Positions 20,071 through 28,986 of a stretch of DNA of 64,000 nt are shown here, piece after piece. Numbering within the stretch: the first letter of the stretch is position 1; each line of letters starts with the position of its first letter. Position numbers and translations under genes: made by a program. Below the pieces are notes generated by a model. The model saw only the letters and a program-made list of their open reading frames with translations, ran no database searches and was not told the origin of the DNA. This DNA is from Alphaproteobacteria bacterium (GTDB lineage: Bacteria > Pseudomonadota > Alphaproteobacteria > Caulobacterales > Caulobacteraceae), in NCBI GenBank assembly GCA_018820665.1, contig JAHJNW010000086.1, positions 23,055-87,054 of the forward strand, written 5' to 3'.

Positions 20071-20448
20071 GTGCTGTTCGTGTCCGACAAAACCCACGCC
20101 AATGTTGCCGCCCGCCTTCCCCAAAGCGTCATCGCTGGGCTGAAGGCTGAACGGGAAGCCCTCGGCCTGCGATCAGTGTCGGCCGTTGTCGAGCGCCGCC
20201 TACAGCGTTGTGTCGCCAACGGTTTTGCCGCCGGCATCTCGCGCCAACCTCTGTCGGGAAGCCGCGTTGACCTCGCCTTCAAGCGGCATTTCGTCGATGC
20301 CCTCAAAGAAATCGCCAAAGACCAGCAGGCCGACCTGGGCTCGTTGATCTATTCGGCCACCGCAGATCTTCGGGCGCCTTCGCGCCTCGAAGGCGTGTCC
20401 ACGCGGTCACATCTCTCCGCCGACCTGAGCGGAGCGCGCGCCGCCTAG
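20071..20448 (+). CDS. Hypothetical, possible RHH-like protein
   Basis: KTHANVAARLPQSVIAGLKAEREALGLRSVSAVVERRL. Confidence 0.45.
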   Translation: MLFVSDKTHANVAARLPQSVIAGLKAEREALGLRSVSAVVERRLQRCVANGFAAGISRQPLSGSRVDLAFKRHFVDALKEIAKDQQADLGSLIYSATADLRAPSRLEGVSTRSHLSADLSGARAA

Positions 20449-20630
20449 CGGCCGCATACCCCTCGCCGGGGCCTTTCCAGGACTCAAACATACCGCCGAA
20501 TTGTAACTTGGCGTTAACCCATTCGGCCGCTCATTGCCCCTGTTTCCCAATTGCTGTTGGGAAAACTTGACGCGAATCGTGGGGCGCCGTCCCATGACCG
20601 CACCACCAAGCGAGTCGGAGGGGTCCAGAC

Positions 20631-20664
20631 AAAGAAAAACCGCCGTCCCCAGAGGGAACGGCGG
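20631..20664 (-). terminator. Minus-strand intrinsic terminator upstream of rep
   Basis: minus strand CCGCCGT...ACGGCGG followed by TTTTTCTTT. Confidence 0.65.
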
Positions 20665-20673
20665 GCGTGCTTC

Positions 20674-20708
20674 AAAAAAAGCAAGGGTCTAAATTGTGCA
20701 GAACCCTT
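20674..20708 (-). terminator. Second minus-strand intrinsic terminator upstream of rep
   Basis: minus strand AAGGGT-tctgcacaatttag-ACCCTT-GCTTTTTTT. Confidence 0.65.
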
Positions 20709-20782
20709 ATGCGCGCTCGCTCCCCCCATCGTCAAGACAAAAACGCCCTTTGAGGGCGACGGCGAAGCTTTGCCCGAAATCC

Positions 20783-20799
20783 CTCCCTGAATAAGGGAG
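20783..20799 (+). promoter_or_regulatory. Hairpin sequestering the rep Shine-Dalgarno
   Basis: CTCCCT-GAATA-AGGGAG; GGGAG lies 6 nt before ATG at 20806. Confidence 0.6.
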
Positions 20800-20805
20800 C
20801 GACCG

Positions 20806-22209
20806 ATGCTCACGCATCATCAGGCCAGCGCGGGTGCGCGGGGCCTACGACCAGTCACGCCTGCCCATCGGCGGGCGGAGGATTACGCGCGCCAGTGGTC
20901 CGGTTTGCCGGATGGAGCGACCAAATCCAGTCTCCTCCGCCTCCTGGAGGACGTCCCTGCCCGCGCTATGGGCCTCAAACCCCGGGAACGGGCGTTCCTG
21001 CATCACCTGGTGAAGCTTCAGCCGGCGGAGTGCTTCAAACCCTCGGCGGCCTTGGCGGGGCTCGATCTGGATGCGGCTGGGCTCGCCCTCATCTCGACCT
21101 ACGCCGACGCCTATCTGATGGCGGATCTCGACGTCACTTGCCGCACCTTGGCTCGCTGGCGCGAGAAAACGAGCCGCCTGGGCTGGATCAGCTTCCGGGA
21201 CAGCCCCGATCGCACCCGCTACCGGATCGGCGCGGCGGACGCGCCCGAGGAGGCCTACGGCGTCGATCTCCGGCCCCTGATCGTCCGATACCGCGAACTG
21301 GAAGCCCTTCGCGACCAGGACCGCGTCGATCGCCACGAGCTGCGCACCCTGCGACGCACCCTCAGCTGCCGTTCAACACGCATTCGCAGCCTGCTTGCCG
21401 TCCTCCTCGCCAGCGAGGAACACGGCTTCGCCCAGACTGCTTTGCGCGCCATCGAGGCGGTTCGCCGCGGCAAGGATCTCGACATGGCCCGGATGGCCGT
21501 CGCCCAGGCCGACGCAGCCGTGGGACGCCTTGAAGCCCTGCTGGACCACCAGGTCTGGAGTTCTTCAGGGGTGACAGAAGAGTCCGGCGCGCCTGACAGA
21601 AACGGCGCCCAATTACTCCCTACTCAGCCTGGAAAAATTCTAATTAGTGAATCTTCTCTAGGTAGAGGGGCTCTCCGAGAGGAGTACGCGGCCTCGACGG
21701 AGCCAACACCGGCCGAAACCGACGCCCTGGACGAGGATGGCGAGGTCTTGTGGCAGTCATCCGCTACCTACGACGATGATCCTGCTGAGGATGACCAGGA
21801 TAGCGTGACCGTCATCGAAATCACACCCGTCTCAACGACCCGCCGACGTCCCCGGGTCAACGCCCCGGCCATAGGCGACATCATCATCGCCCTGCCCGAT
21901 ATCCTCGCCCAGAAGGACTTCCCCTTCACGCGCCATCCCATGTTCCCGACCGACGAGGCCCTTGTGGTGGCCTACGGGCAGTCCGCCGCGAGCCGTGTTG
22001 GGCTGACGAAGGAAGAGATCCGCCGCCATTCCGCCGGCGACGCCGGAGTTGCCTTCGCTGTGGCGGCGCTTTTGGCCGAGTTTACGGCGGACGTCCGCAA
22101 CCGGCGGGCCTACCTGCTCGGCCTGGTCGCGCGCCTCAACGATCCTCTTGTGACCGTCAATCTCTGGGCCAGCTGGAAACGTCTCGTCCGCGTATCCACA
22201 CCGGACTGA
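20806..22209 (+). CDS. RepC-like plasmid replication initiator
   Basis: LDVTCRTLARWREKTSRLGWISFRDSPDRTRYRIG...EEAYGVDLRPLIVRYRELEAL, typical of the RepC N-terminal HTH region. Confidence 0.72.
   Translation: MLTHHQASAGARGLRPVTPAHRRAEDYARQWSGLPDGATKSSLLRLLEDVPARAMGLKPRERAFLHHLVKLQPAECFKPSAALAGLDLDAAGLALISTYADAYLMADLDVTCRTLARWREKTSRLGWISFRDSPDRTRYRIGAADAPEEAYGVDLRPLIVRYRELEALRDQDRVDRHELRTLRRTLSCRSTRIRSLLAVLLASEEHGFAQTALRAIEAVRRGKDLDMARMAVAQADAAVGRLEALLDHQVWSSSGVTEESGAPDRNGAQLLPTQPGKILISESSLGRGALREEYAASTEPTPAETDALDEDGEVLWQSSATYDDDPAEDDQDSVTVIEITPVSTTRRRPRVNAPAIGDIIIALPDILAQKDFPFTRHPMFPTDEALVVAYGQSAASRVGLTKEEIRRHSAGDAGVAFAVAALLAEFTADVRNRRAYLLGLVARLNDPLVTVNLWASWKRLVRVSTPD
21610..21666. other. AT-rich island inside rep (candidate oriV)
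   Basis: aattactccctactcagcctggaaaaattctaattagtgaatcttctctaggtag inside an otherwise GC-rich ORF. Confidence 0.4.
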
Positions 22210-22263
22210 CTTCACTAAGATTCAACCTCCGGACGTCACACTGGCGTCCAAGTATTCGAGGGC

Positions 22264-22944
22264 GTGACCATGACCTTCCCCGTCGTAGAGACCTTTGCCG
22301 ACTTCGACAGCCATGCGCGGCGAGCTGCGACCGCGCAGGACGCCAGTCGGGTTCTTGGCGGGCGGCCCGTCGAGTTCGCCAGCGAATACCTCTCGGGCCC
22401 GTGGCCGACGCTTGAAGGCTTCGATCAAGACGCCGCGCGCCTCGGCGTAGCCGAATTCGCCCGCCGCGTTCCTGTCATGGGGGGTTGGGTGGTCTCAGTG
22501 TCCTTTTGGCGGCCGCGCCCTGCCCTGCCCCGCGCTATGACGCCTAAACAGGCCCTGGCCGCCCTCTCCTGCCCTCCTACCGGTCCGGAAGGGCCACCGG
22601 ACGCCCGTACAGCCGCTGGCGAGACCTTTGGTCCCTCCGGTCGCCTGTATCGCTCCCTGGCGGCGCTTCGGCGCTCCAACGCCGCCGCGCTTGCCGCTGG
22701 CGTCATCCGGATCAGGCCGCTCGACGAGCGCTGGACGTTCGACATCCGTTTTACGCCGGCTCCGCCCGTCTCCAAGTCCGCTCGCCCGGGCAAGACGACC
22801 GTTCCGGCCGCATCGGCAACCCCTTCCTCGATCGTCCCGCCTATCTCGGACCTCGGCGCCAACGAGGTTCACGATCCCCTTGGCACTGACGTGGTCTTGG
22901 TTGACGATGAGGGCGACGGGATTCGCGTCAGGGCTTCTGCCTAG
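22264..22944 (+). CDS. Hypothetical protein
   Basis: ORF between rep and the repeat array. Confidence 0.5.
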   Translation: MTMTFPVVETFADFDSHARRAATAQDASRVLGGRPVEFASEYLSGPWPTLEGFDQDAARLGVAEFARRVPVMGGWVVSVSFWRPRPALPRAMTPKQALAALSCPPTGPEGPPDARTAAGETFGPSGRLYRSLAALRRSNAAALAAGVIRIRPLDERWTFDIRFTPAPPVSKSARPGKTTVPAASATPSSIVPPISDLGANEVHDPLGTDVVLVDDEGDGIRVRASA

Positions 22945-22945
22945 C

Positions 22946-22983
22946 CTAGACCACTCTAGACCACTCTAGACCTGTCTAGACTG
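22946..22983. repeat. 10-bp tandem repeats (CTAGACCACT)
   Basis: CTAGA at 22946, 22956, 22966, 22976 (period exactly 10). Confidence 0.85.
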
Positions 22984-23168
22984 GTCCGTGGCCTCCGGGG
23001 TTGTCCGTGCCATCCGTCGCCCGCCGTGTGGTCCGTGTTCTCCGTTGTTTGCCGTGCCCTCCGGGCCGTCCGTGCCCTCCGGGCCGTCCGTGCCCTCCGG
23101 GTTATCCGTCACCTCCGTGACTTCCGTCGCGTCCGTGGTGTCCGTCTTGTCCGTGGGGGCCGTGTGGT
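22984..23168. repeat. 9-bp tandem repeat array (TCCGTGNCC); candidate centromere or iterons
   Basis: TCCG at 23060, 23069, 23078, 23087, 23096, 23105, 23114, 23123, 23132, 23141, 23150 (period exactly 9); more degenerate units upstream. Confidence 0.9.
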
Positions 23169-23227
23169 GTAGGGTCTCCGGATGCCACGGCGCGTCCGTG
23201 CTCACCGGACGCTCGGGAGGGAGCCTC

Positions 23228-23992
23228 ATGCCGAACATCATCTTCGCCAACACCAAGGGCGGCAGTGGAAAGACCACGGCCGCTTTGACCCTGACCTCGG
23301 AGCTTCTCGCCGCAGGAGCCCACGTGGCGCTCCTGGAAGGCGATCCGAACCGTCCGCTGGCGCGCTGGGCCGAACGCCGGGGCGCGCCGGTTATCGACGG
23401 ACCAAAGACTCGAGTGGGCAGCGCGGCCGACGCCGCCGTCGCGATCCGCGAAGCAGCCGGCGACAGCAAGCTGCTGGTCATCACCACGGACAATGATGAC
23501 GAGGCCGTCCTTGACTGGCTTCAGGCCGCGCAGGGCTGGGGAACCTTCGTCATTGCCGATCCGGAGGGGAGCCCGAACCAATGGCTCGCCCAGGTCATCT
23601 CCCAAGCCCATCTGGTTCTTGTGCCGTTCGCGCCCACGACGTTGGACGCCAATCAGGTCGCTCGCACCATCCGGCAGATCAATCAGACGGAACGGATCTC
23701 CAGCAAAGCCATCCCGCACCGGATCGTCATCACCCGGGCGAACCCCGGCGCCGTCATGACCCGCGACGAACGGGACATCCGCAAGTCGCTCCTGGAGAAC
23801 GCCTTGCCGTTGATGGACGTCTCCCTGGCCGACCGGCCTGCTTTCCGGGGCATGTTCAAACACGATGCCCTGCTGAGCGAGTTGACCCCCGACCAGGTGG
23901 GCGGTCTGCCGCAGGCGCGCAGCAATGCCGCCGCCTTCGCGGAAGAAATCATCGAAATCCTCCGCCAGCCCGCCGCACAGAAAGCCGCATGA
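23228..23992 (+). CDS. parA: ParA-family partition ATPase
   Basis: MPNIIFANTKGGSGKTTAALTLTSELL deviant Walker A. Confidence 0.92.
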   Translation: MPNIIFANTKGGSGKTTAALTLTSELLAAGAHVALLEGDPNRPLARWAERRGAPVIDGPKTRVGSAADAAVAIREAAGDSKLLVITTDNDDEAVLDWLQAAQGWGTFVIADPEGSPNQWLAQVISQAHLVLVPFAPTTLDANQVARTIRQINQTERISSKAIPHRIVITRANPGAVMTRDERDIRKSLLENALPLMDVSLADRPAFRGMFKHDALLSELTPDQVGGLPQARSNAAAFAEEIIEILRQPAAQKAA

Positions 23993-24387
23993 TGACCAAG
24001 TCCAGCGACGCATTCGGATTCGAGGCGATCGGCGAGGAGCGCAAGGGCCTCGATCTGTCGGATTTCACGCGCTCGCCAGGGGCGCCGATCGACAGGCCTG
24101 CGGCCGAGGCCGCCCGGGAAGTCGCCGACGCGGCCGGGTTTCAGTCGCGCGGCAAACCTGCATCGCCGCGCCGCGCGGGGCAGGGGAGGGCCAACCCTCC
24201 CGGAAAGGTCAAGATCAGCGATCTGATAGGCCGGCCCGATGTCCCCGACGAACCTCGCGCCCAGCTGAACATGATGGCCCCGGCGAGCCTTATCGTGCGG
24301 TTCAAGAAGATCGAGCACGAACGGGGCGTCAGGGCGTGGGAAGTGCTGAAGGCCGCCTTGGACGCGCTCGAAGGGCCTGAGCAGTGA
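23989..24387 (+). CDS. Small ParA partner / putative centromere-binding protein
   Basis: ATGA overlap with parA; C-terminal RAQLNMMAPASLIVRFKKIEHERGVRAWEVLKAALDAL RHH-like. Confidence 0.55.
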   Translation: MMTKSSDAFGFEAIGEERKGLDLSDFTRSPGAPIDRPAAEAAREVADAAGFQSRGKPASPRRAGQGRANPPGKVKISDLIGRPDVPDEPRAQLNMMAPASLIVRFKKIEHERGVRAWEVLKAALDALEGPEQ

Positions 24388-24599
24388 GGGACCGCCTTCA
24401 CCAGCTCAACGACCACGAACTGTCTGAGGTTCTGGCCGCCCTCGCGGCCTGGCAGTTTCCGGGCGGTTTCACCGACGAACAGCTTCAGGAAATCGCTACT
24501 GACGGCGGACGCTACGCCCGAATGGACACGCGCGGCCTTCAGGCCATCATCGACCGGCTCAACCGCGAGGGTGAACCGGTCCAGTCTCGGCCGGCATAA
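24384..24599 (+). CDS. Hypothetical protein
   Basis: GTG start overlapping the upstream stop. Confidence 0.5.
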   Translation: MRDRLHQLNDHELSEVLAALAAWQFPGGFTDEQLQEIATDGGRYARMDTRGLQAIIDRLNREGEPVQSRPA

Positions 24600-24624
24600 C
24601 CGGCTGTCCCGGTCGGAGGTAGTG

Positions 24625-24903
24625 ATGGACAAGCGGCGCATCGCTGCCGAACTGCACAATCTCTTTGGCGACGACCTGGACAGCCGGTTATCGGCGGCCA
24701 AGGTCGCGAACAATCTTTGCGCCCGTAGCCCTCTCGTAAATCGCGCCTCCGCGACGGAAGCCGCATTTGCGCGGATGTGGGATTACGAAGCCAGTGGGCT
24801 TGTTGAGAACTGTCCTGGCCCCCGTGGAGGCGCTGGTTGGAAGCTCACGTCCAAGGGCACGGCGCTGCTAATGACCCGCGCATCAACCCCACATGCCGGA
24901 TAG
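24625..24903 (+). CDS. Hypothetical protein
   Basis: ATG with ggaggt SD; 92 aa. Confidence 0.5.
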   Translation: MDKRRIAAELHNLFGDDLDSRLSAAKVANNLCARSPLVNRASATEAAFARMWDYEASGLVENCPGPRGGAGWKLTSKGTALLMTRASTPHAG

Positions 24904-24905
24904 CC

Positions 24906-25484
24906 CTAAAGTCGGTTGAGAGACCGGCCGCAGGGCCGCCGCGTTTCCACGCCCATGACGTCGCTCGTGAAGTCGCCCTGCCGGCGATAGGCGCTCGGGC
25001 GGGCGAAGGAGCCCGCCCAGAGGCCCAGACGCGCCTCACAGGCCCGCATGGCGCTGCTGCGGTAGTTTCCCACGAAGAAGGGAACGGCCAGCCCTCTGGA
25101 CGTCAGCCAGTCCGCCAGATCCACGCCCCGCACCGTGCAGCGCACGACGGCCCGGTCCTCATGGTTCAGCGCCCGGGCCGGGTTCCAGTCGCGGTAGTCG
25201 CAACGCACCTGGTCGCGCCCGATGTAGGTCCGGAGCGCCTCGGCGACATGCTCTCCGCACAGGAACGCCTGGCCATTGCGCAGGCACTGTTGCCGGATCT
25301 CGGGCGCGTCCACGCCCCACAGCCGTAGCCGATCATTGCCGATCGCCAAGGTGTCGCCGTCGACGACGCGGGCCCGGCCGACATAGGTCGCGCGCCTTTC
25401 CGTAGCGGCCGCGGCGCTGGCCAGGGCGATGGAGAAGCCGACCGCGATCGTGGCGGCCCAGAAGACGACGGGGAGATTGCGCAT
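24906..25484 (-). CDS. Secreted thermonuclease (SNase-like) family nuclease
   Basis: ARVVDGDTLAIGNDRLRLWGVDAPEIRQQC...; signal peptide. Confidence 0.88.
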   Translation of the reverse strand: MRNLPVVFWAATIAVGFSIALASAAAATERRATYVGRARVVDGDTLAIGNDRLRLWGVDAPEIRQQCLRNGQAFLCGEHVAEALRTYIGRDQVRCDYRDWNPARALNHEDRAVVRCTVRGVDLADWLTSRGLAVPFFVGNYRSSAMRACEARLGLWAGSFARPSAYRRQGDFTSDVMGVETRRPCGRSLNRL

Positions 25485-25951
25485 TATCGGGTCTCGGTGA
25501 TTTCAGGCAGGGCAGGGGAGCGGGCTTCAGGCGTTGGAAGGACGACGAGGGCGGTCAGCAGGACCCCCACCATCCATGTCGCGGCCGCGAACCAGACGAT
25601 GCGCTTGCGGCGCTTGGACGCCGCGCTGCGCTGGCGCCCTTCAATGGCGTCGTGGATCCAGCTGAGGTAGCCCAACACGCCGGCGGAAAAAAACGACAGG
25701 CACGCCAGCGTCAGGACCGTGGAGGCGCCCAGGAGCGGGGGGACGATCACCGCTGCGCCAGAGATCAGCGCCACCCGCAACAGGAATCGGGAAAGGCGCT
25801 GAATGGCCCCTGACTGGCCCACCAGGCCCGCCCTGACCCTCGGCGGAATGATCCGCCGCCAACCCAGGTGATCGCGCCCTGAGCGGCTTCCCCAGGGCCC
25901 GGCATCGCCTTCGGCCTGCAGCTGTCTCTTTCCGAACATCAGCCGCCCCAC
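25484..25951 (-). CDS. Hypothetical membrane protein
   Basis: Several hydrophobic segments; overlaps nuclease start. Confidence 0.5.
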   Translation of the reverse strand: MGRLMFGKRQLQAEGDAGPWGSRSGRDHLGWRRIIPPRVRAGLVGQSGAIQRLSRFLLRVALISGAAVIVPPLLGASTVLTLACLSFFSAGVLGYLSWIHDAIEGRQRSAASKRRKRIVWFAAATWMVGVLLTALVVLPTPEARSPALPEITETR

Positions 25952-26532
25952 ACCGGGGGCAAAGCGACGGATCTCGGGCGCGAGGCGCGGAGTATCTCGA
26001 GCTTCGTCGGAAGCGGCATGGGTCCGCGCTCGAGGAGAACCTCGCAGATCATCTCCATGAACCTGAGCTTGCCGAACGCCAGCTGGCCGGCCGCGCCGAC
26101 CGCTGTCGTCGACGGCGAGACGTCGAGGGTCGCCGCCAGTTGCCGCAGTTCGTAGATGTGCAGAAGGCTGAGCAGATCGGACACGCCCGGCTTGCCGATC
26201 GTCGCCGGCATCGCCAGCGCCGGCACAATACCGGGCTTCGCCACCCGGAAGCCCACATGAAGGGGCAGGCAGCCTCGCAGCTCACCCACGGCCGCCGGCG
26301 TCGAGAGAACCCAGATTTCCGCCAGATACGCCTTGGCGGCCGTCACCAGATGGACCAGGGCGCTCCGATCGGAGGCCGCGTTCCAGAAGAAGATCCCGCA
26401 GATCCGGCCATCCTCGATCACCGCGAGGTCTACCTTGCCCCCACACGGCAGACGCAGGTCCCGCATCGTCCTGCAGTGGGGCCGTTCATTCTCCAGCCAG
26501 ACATAGGCCGCATCGATCAGATAGCCGGTCAT
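25939..26532 (-). CDS. Hypothetical protein
   Basis: GGKVDLAVIEDGRICGIFFWNAASDRSALVHLVTAAKAYL; ORF in a tightly packed operon. Confidence 0.5.
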   Translation of the reverse strand: MTGYLIDAAYVWLENERPHCRTMRDLRLPCGGKVDLAVIEDGRICGIFFWNAASDRSALVHLVTAAKAYLAEIWVLSTPAAVGELRGCLPLHVGFRVAKPGIVPALAMPATIGKPGVSDLLSLLHIYELRQLAATLDVSPSTTAVGAAGQLAFGKLRFMEMICEVLLERGPMPLPTKLEILRASRPRSVALPPVWGG

Positions 26533-26969
26533 GCGGCCACGCTCCGGTGAACCGCTTCCCGTTCCAGGTCGAACGCATCGAGCGCTTCTTGTTTCGCGCG
26601 GCCGAGGATCTCGCGGATCGAGCCATCCGCCTCGAGCAGATGCACCACCCTGTGACCCAGGGGCCCGCGCGCGATGACGCCCGCCTGCAGGAACCCCAGA
26701 ACCGTAGTCCCTTCACGCCAGGCGAACACAAGACCGCCGTCCGACGCACCCAGCGCCGACGGCAAGCGCAGCAGATGTTCCGGGGTCATCCCGTGGAACG
26801 ACGCCCTCCGGACAAACTCCATGATGAACGCATGGCCCAGCCGGATGGCCTTGGCGATGTCGTCTCCCGTCACGACGTGCGTCGGCTCGACGATTAGCCC
26901 CGAAAGCTTGTCATACCAGGGCTGGCAGAGCCCCAGCTCCTCATCATCGAAGATCATTGGGTTCTCCAA
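26529..26969 (-). CDS. Hypothetical protein
   Basis: ATG overlaps the downstream gene start; operon context. Confidence 0.5.
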   Translation of the reverse strand: MENPMIFDDEELGLCQPWYDKLSGLIVEPTHVVTGDDIAKAIRLGHAFIMEFVRRASFHGMTPEHLLRLPSALGASDGGLVFAWREGTTVLGFLQAGVIARGPLGHRVVHLLEADGSIREILGRAKQEALDAFDLEREAVHRSVAA

Positions 26970-27054
26970 GTCGGTCTCTCCTGTGTGATCAGATCTGTTT
27001 CGCCCCGGCCGCGAGCCGGCCCCGGGCAGCGCTCCCCGAAAATCGAAGGGCGGG

Positions 27055-27184
27055 CCGCGGCGGCCGCAACGGCTTCGCCGTCCTCCGCTGCGCTGCGGTC
27101 CTGCGGATGCGTCCCCCGCTCGGAGCCCGCCCGATTGGTTTCGGGTCGCCCGGGGATCGGCCCCGCGCGCGAGGAGGCTTCCAA
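27055..27184 (+). promoter_or_regulatory. Structured leader module (family C-like) upstream of ardC-like gene
   Basis: AACGGCttcGCCGTc hairpin then tcctccgctgcgctgcggtcctgcggatgcg; parallels 38453 and 40729 leaders. Confidence 0.6.
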
Positions 27185-28120
27185 ATGAAGGATCGCAAGA
27201 GTCCCGCCGACCGGATCACCGCCAGCATCATCGAGCAGCTGGAACAGGGCGTTCGGCCCTGGACCAAGCCGTGGGCGTCCAAGGCCGGCGGATCCGTCGC
27301 ACTGCCGTTGCGCGCCAACGGCGAGCCCTATCAGGGCATCAATGTCGTCATGCTCTGGCTTCGCGGAGCCACGGAGGGCTACTCCGGCTCCCGATGGATG
27401 ACCTACCGCCAGGCCGCCGCCCTCGGCGGGCAGGTCCGCGCGGGCGAGAAGTCCACCCTCGTCGTCTATTACGGCCAGTCCCAGGCCAAGGGAGAACCCG
27501 ATCCGTCCGCCGGCGACGCAGACGCCCGCAGCTTCCGTTTCCTGAAGGGCTATCCCGTCTTCAACGTCGAACAGATCGACGGCCTTGACGCCGAGTTCTA
27601 CCCCACACCGGTCCCCGCCCAGGAACCCGATGCGGCCGCCGAACAGGCCCGCATCGCCTCGGTCGAAGAGTTCCTCGCCGCAACCGGCGCCCAGATCAGC
27701 TGGTCCGGCGATCAGGCCTACTACGCCCCGGGCCCGGACCACATCCGCCTCCCCGAACGCCACCTGTTCCGCGACATCGAGCAGGCCTACGCCACGGCCG
27801 CGCATGAGCTGATCCACTGGACCGGCGCCAAGCACCGGCAAGACCGCACGTTCGGCTCCAAATTCGGCGATCCCGCTTACGCCCGCGAGGAGCTGGTGGC
27901 TGAGCTTGGAAGCGCCTTCCTCGGCGCCCACCTCGGCTTGCGGCCCGACCACATCGAGGACCATGCGGCCTACCTCGACCACTGGCTGAAGGTCCTGCGC
28001 ACCGACAGCCGCGCCATTCTTCGCGCCGCGTCCCAGGCCCAGGCCGCAACCGATTACCTTCTGGCCATCGCTGGACGCGCGGTCGCCCCTGTCACGGAGG
28101 ATCTCGCAGAGGCCGCGTGA
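27185..28120 (+). CDS. ardC: ArdC-like antirestriction protein (ssDNA-binding N-terminus plus zincin-like domain)
   Basis: ADRITASIIEQLEQGVRPWTKPW...; HELIHWTGAKHR HExxH motif. Confidence 0.88.
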   Translation: MKDRKSPADRITASIIEQLEQGVRPWTKPWASKAGGSVALPLRANGEPYQGINVVMLWLRGATEGYSGSRWMTYRQAAALGGQVRAGEKSTLVVYYGQSQAKGEPDPSAGDADARSFRFLKGYPVFNVEQIDGLDAEFYPTPVPAQEPDAAAEQARIASVEEFLAATGAQISWSGDQAYYAPGPDHIRLPERHLFRDIEQAYATAAHELIHWTGAKHRQDRTFGSKFGDPAYAREELVAELGSAFLGAHLGLRPDHIEDHAAYLDHWLKVLRTDSRAILRAASQAQAATDYLLAIAGRAVAPVTEDLAEAA

Positions 28121-28145
28121 CGGCCTTTCCCTACCCTCTTCGTGT

Positions 28146-28781
28146 TCAAAAGGCGGCACGCCGGCGGCCCTCCGTCGGCGTGTTTCCTGTCGGCGTTTTC
28201 CGCAAGGAGAGCGTCTGCCCCATACCCGACACGACATCGATGGGCTCGACGATCTCCTCCACCAGTGTCTCTCGGCCGAACAGTTCCGCCAGGCCGCGCC
28301 AGTTGCGGCCATAGGCGACGCTCACGCGGTATCGACCTGGCCTTAACAGTATTTCGGTATGCCCATCTCCAGCGACAAAACCGGTCGCGACAGGACTTCC
28401 GTCTTCCCATCGCCGAACCCTAACGACTGCGCGGGTCTCGCCGCCGGCGCCTCGCACCACGAAGGGCTCGTGGCCCGCGGAATAGTCGTTCGGCTCGTGA
28501 AGATTGACCGTACCACTCGTCGGGAAGGCCTCCTGTGGCCCTAGCTCGACGACCGCCGGCACATCGGCCAACCCGAAGTCGATCGTGCGCCACCAATTCT
28601 TGGCGCCGAGCGCGAGAGTTGCTCCAGCCGAGAGCAGAATGGCAACGCCCGCGAGGATTTGCCTATCGATCACCCGGCGTCGCCCTTTATGACGCATCTG
28701 ACGCGGGGTCGCATCGCCGAACGCCTTCCGCAAACGCTCGGCCCGGGCCTCCCGGAACCACTCTCTGTCCTCAACGCCCAC
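28146..28781 (-). CDS. Hypothetical single-TM protein
   Basis: RQILAGVAILLSAGATLALGA TM; operon with Mrr-like gene. Confidence 0.5.
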   Translation of the reverse strand: MGVEDREWFREARAERLRKAFGDATPRQMRHKGRRRVIDRQILAGVAILLSAGATLALGAKNWWRTIDFGLADVPAVVELGPQEAFPTSGTVNLHEPNDYSAGHEPFVVRGAGGETRAVVRVRRWEDGSPVATGFVAGDGHTEILLRPGRYRVSVAYGRNWRGLAELFGRETLVEEIVEPIDVVSGMGQTLSLRKTPTGNTPTEGRRRAAF

Positions 28782-28986
28782 TGACTTGCTCCTCTCTCAC
28801 GAAGAGCCAGCCGTTCACCTGCAGGACCTCGCCGGTGTCCATGCACGTCGCCTCGAACGTCCCGTCCAGATCGGCGTCTGCAGCATGGGCGAGATCTAGA
28901 TCCACACCCGTCGAGAAGAAGTCTCCGCGACAGTCATGGCCGCGCTCGGCGGCCAGCTGCGCGGGCGATCTCGGGGCGGCGCTCAC
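28771..28986 (-). CDS. Small hypothetical protein
   Basis: Overlapping stop/start in operon. Confidence 0.5.
   Translation of the reverse strand: MSAAPRSPAQLAAERGHDCRGDFFSTGVDLDLAHAADADLDGTFEATCMDTGEVLQVNGWLFVREEQVSGR

Noticed and set aside
22988-23227. N-terminal extension of ParA (MASGVVRAIRRPPCG...SVPSGPSVPSG...)
   Set aside because: Encoded by the 9-bp tandem repeats, which are in frame by period; the true start is MPNIIFANTKGG at 23228.
26954-28312. 452-aa minus-strand ORF
   Set aside because: Antisense to the ArdC-like CDS.
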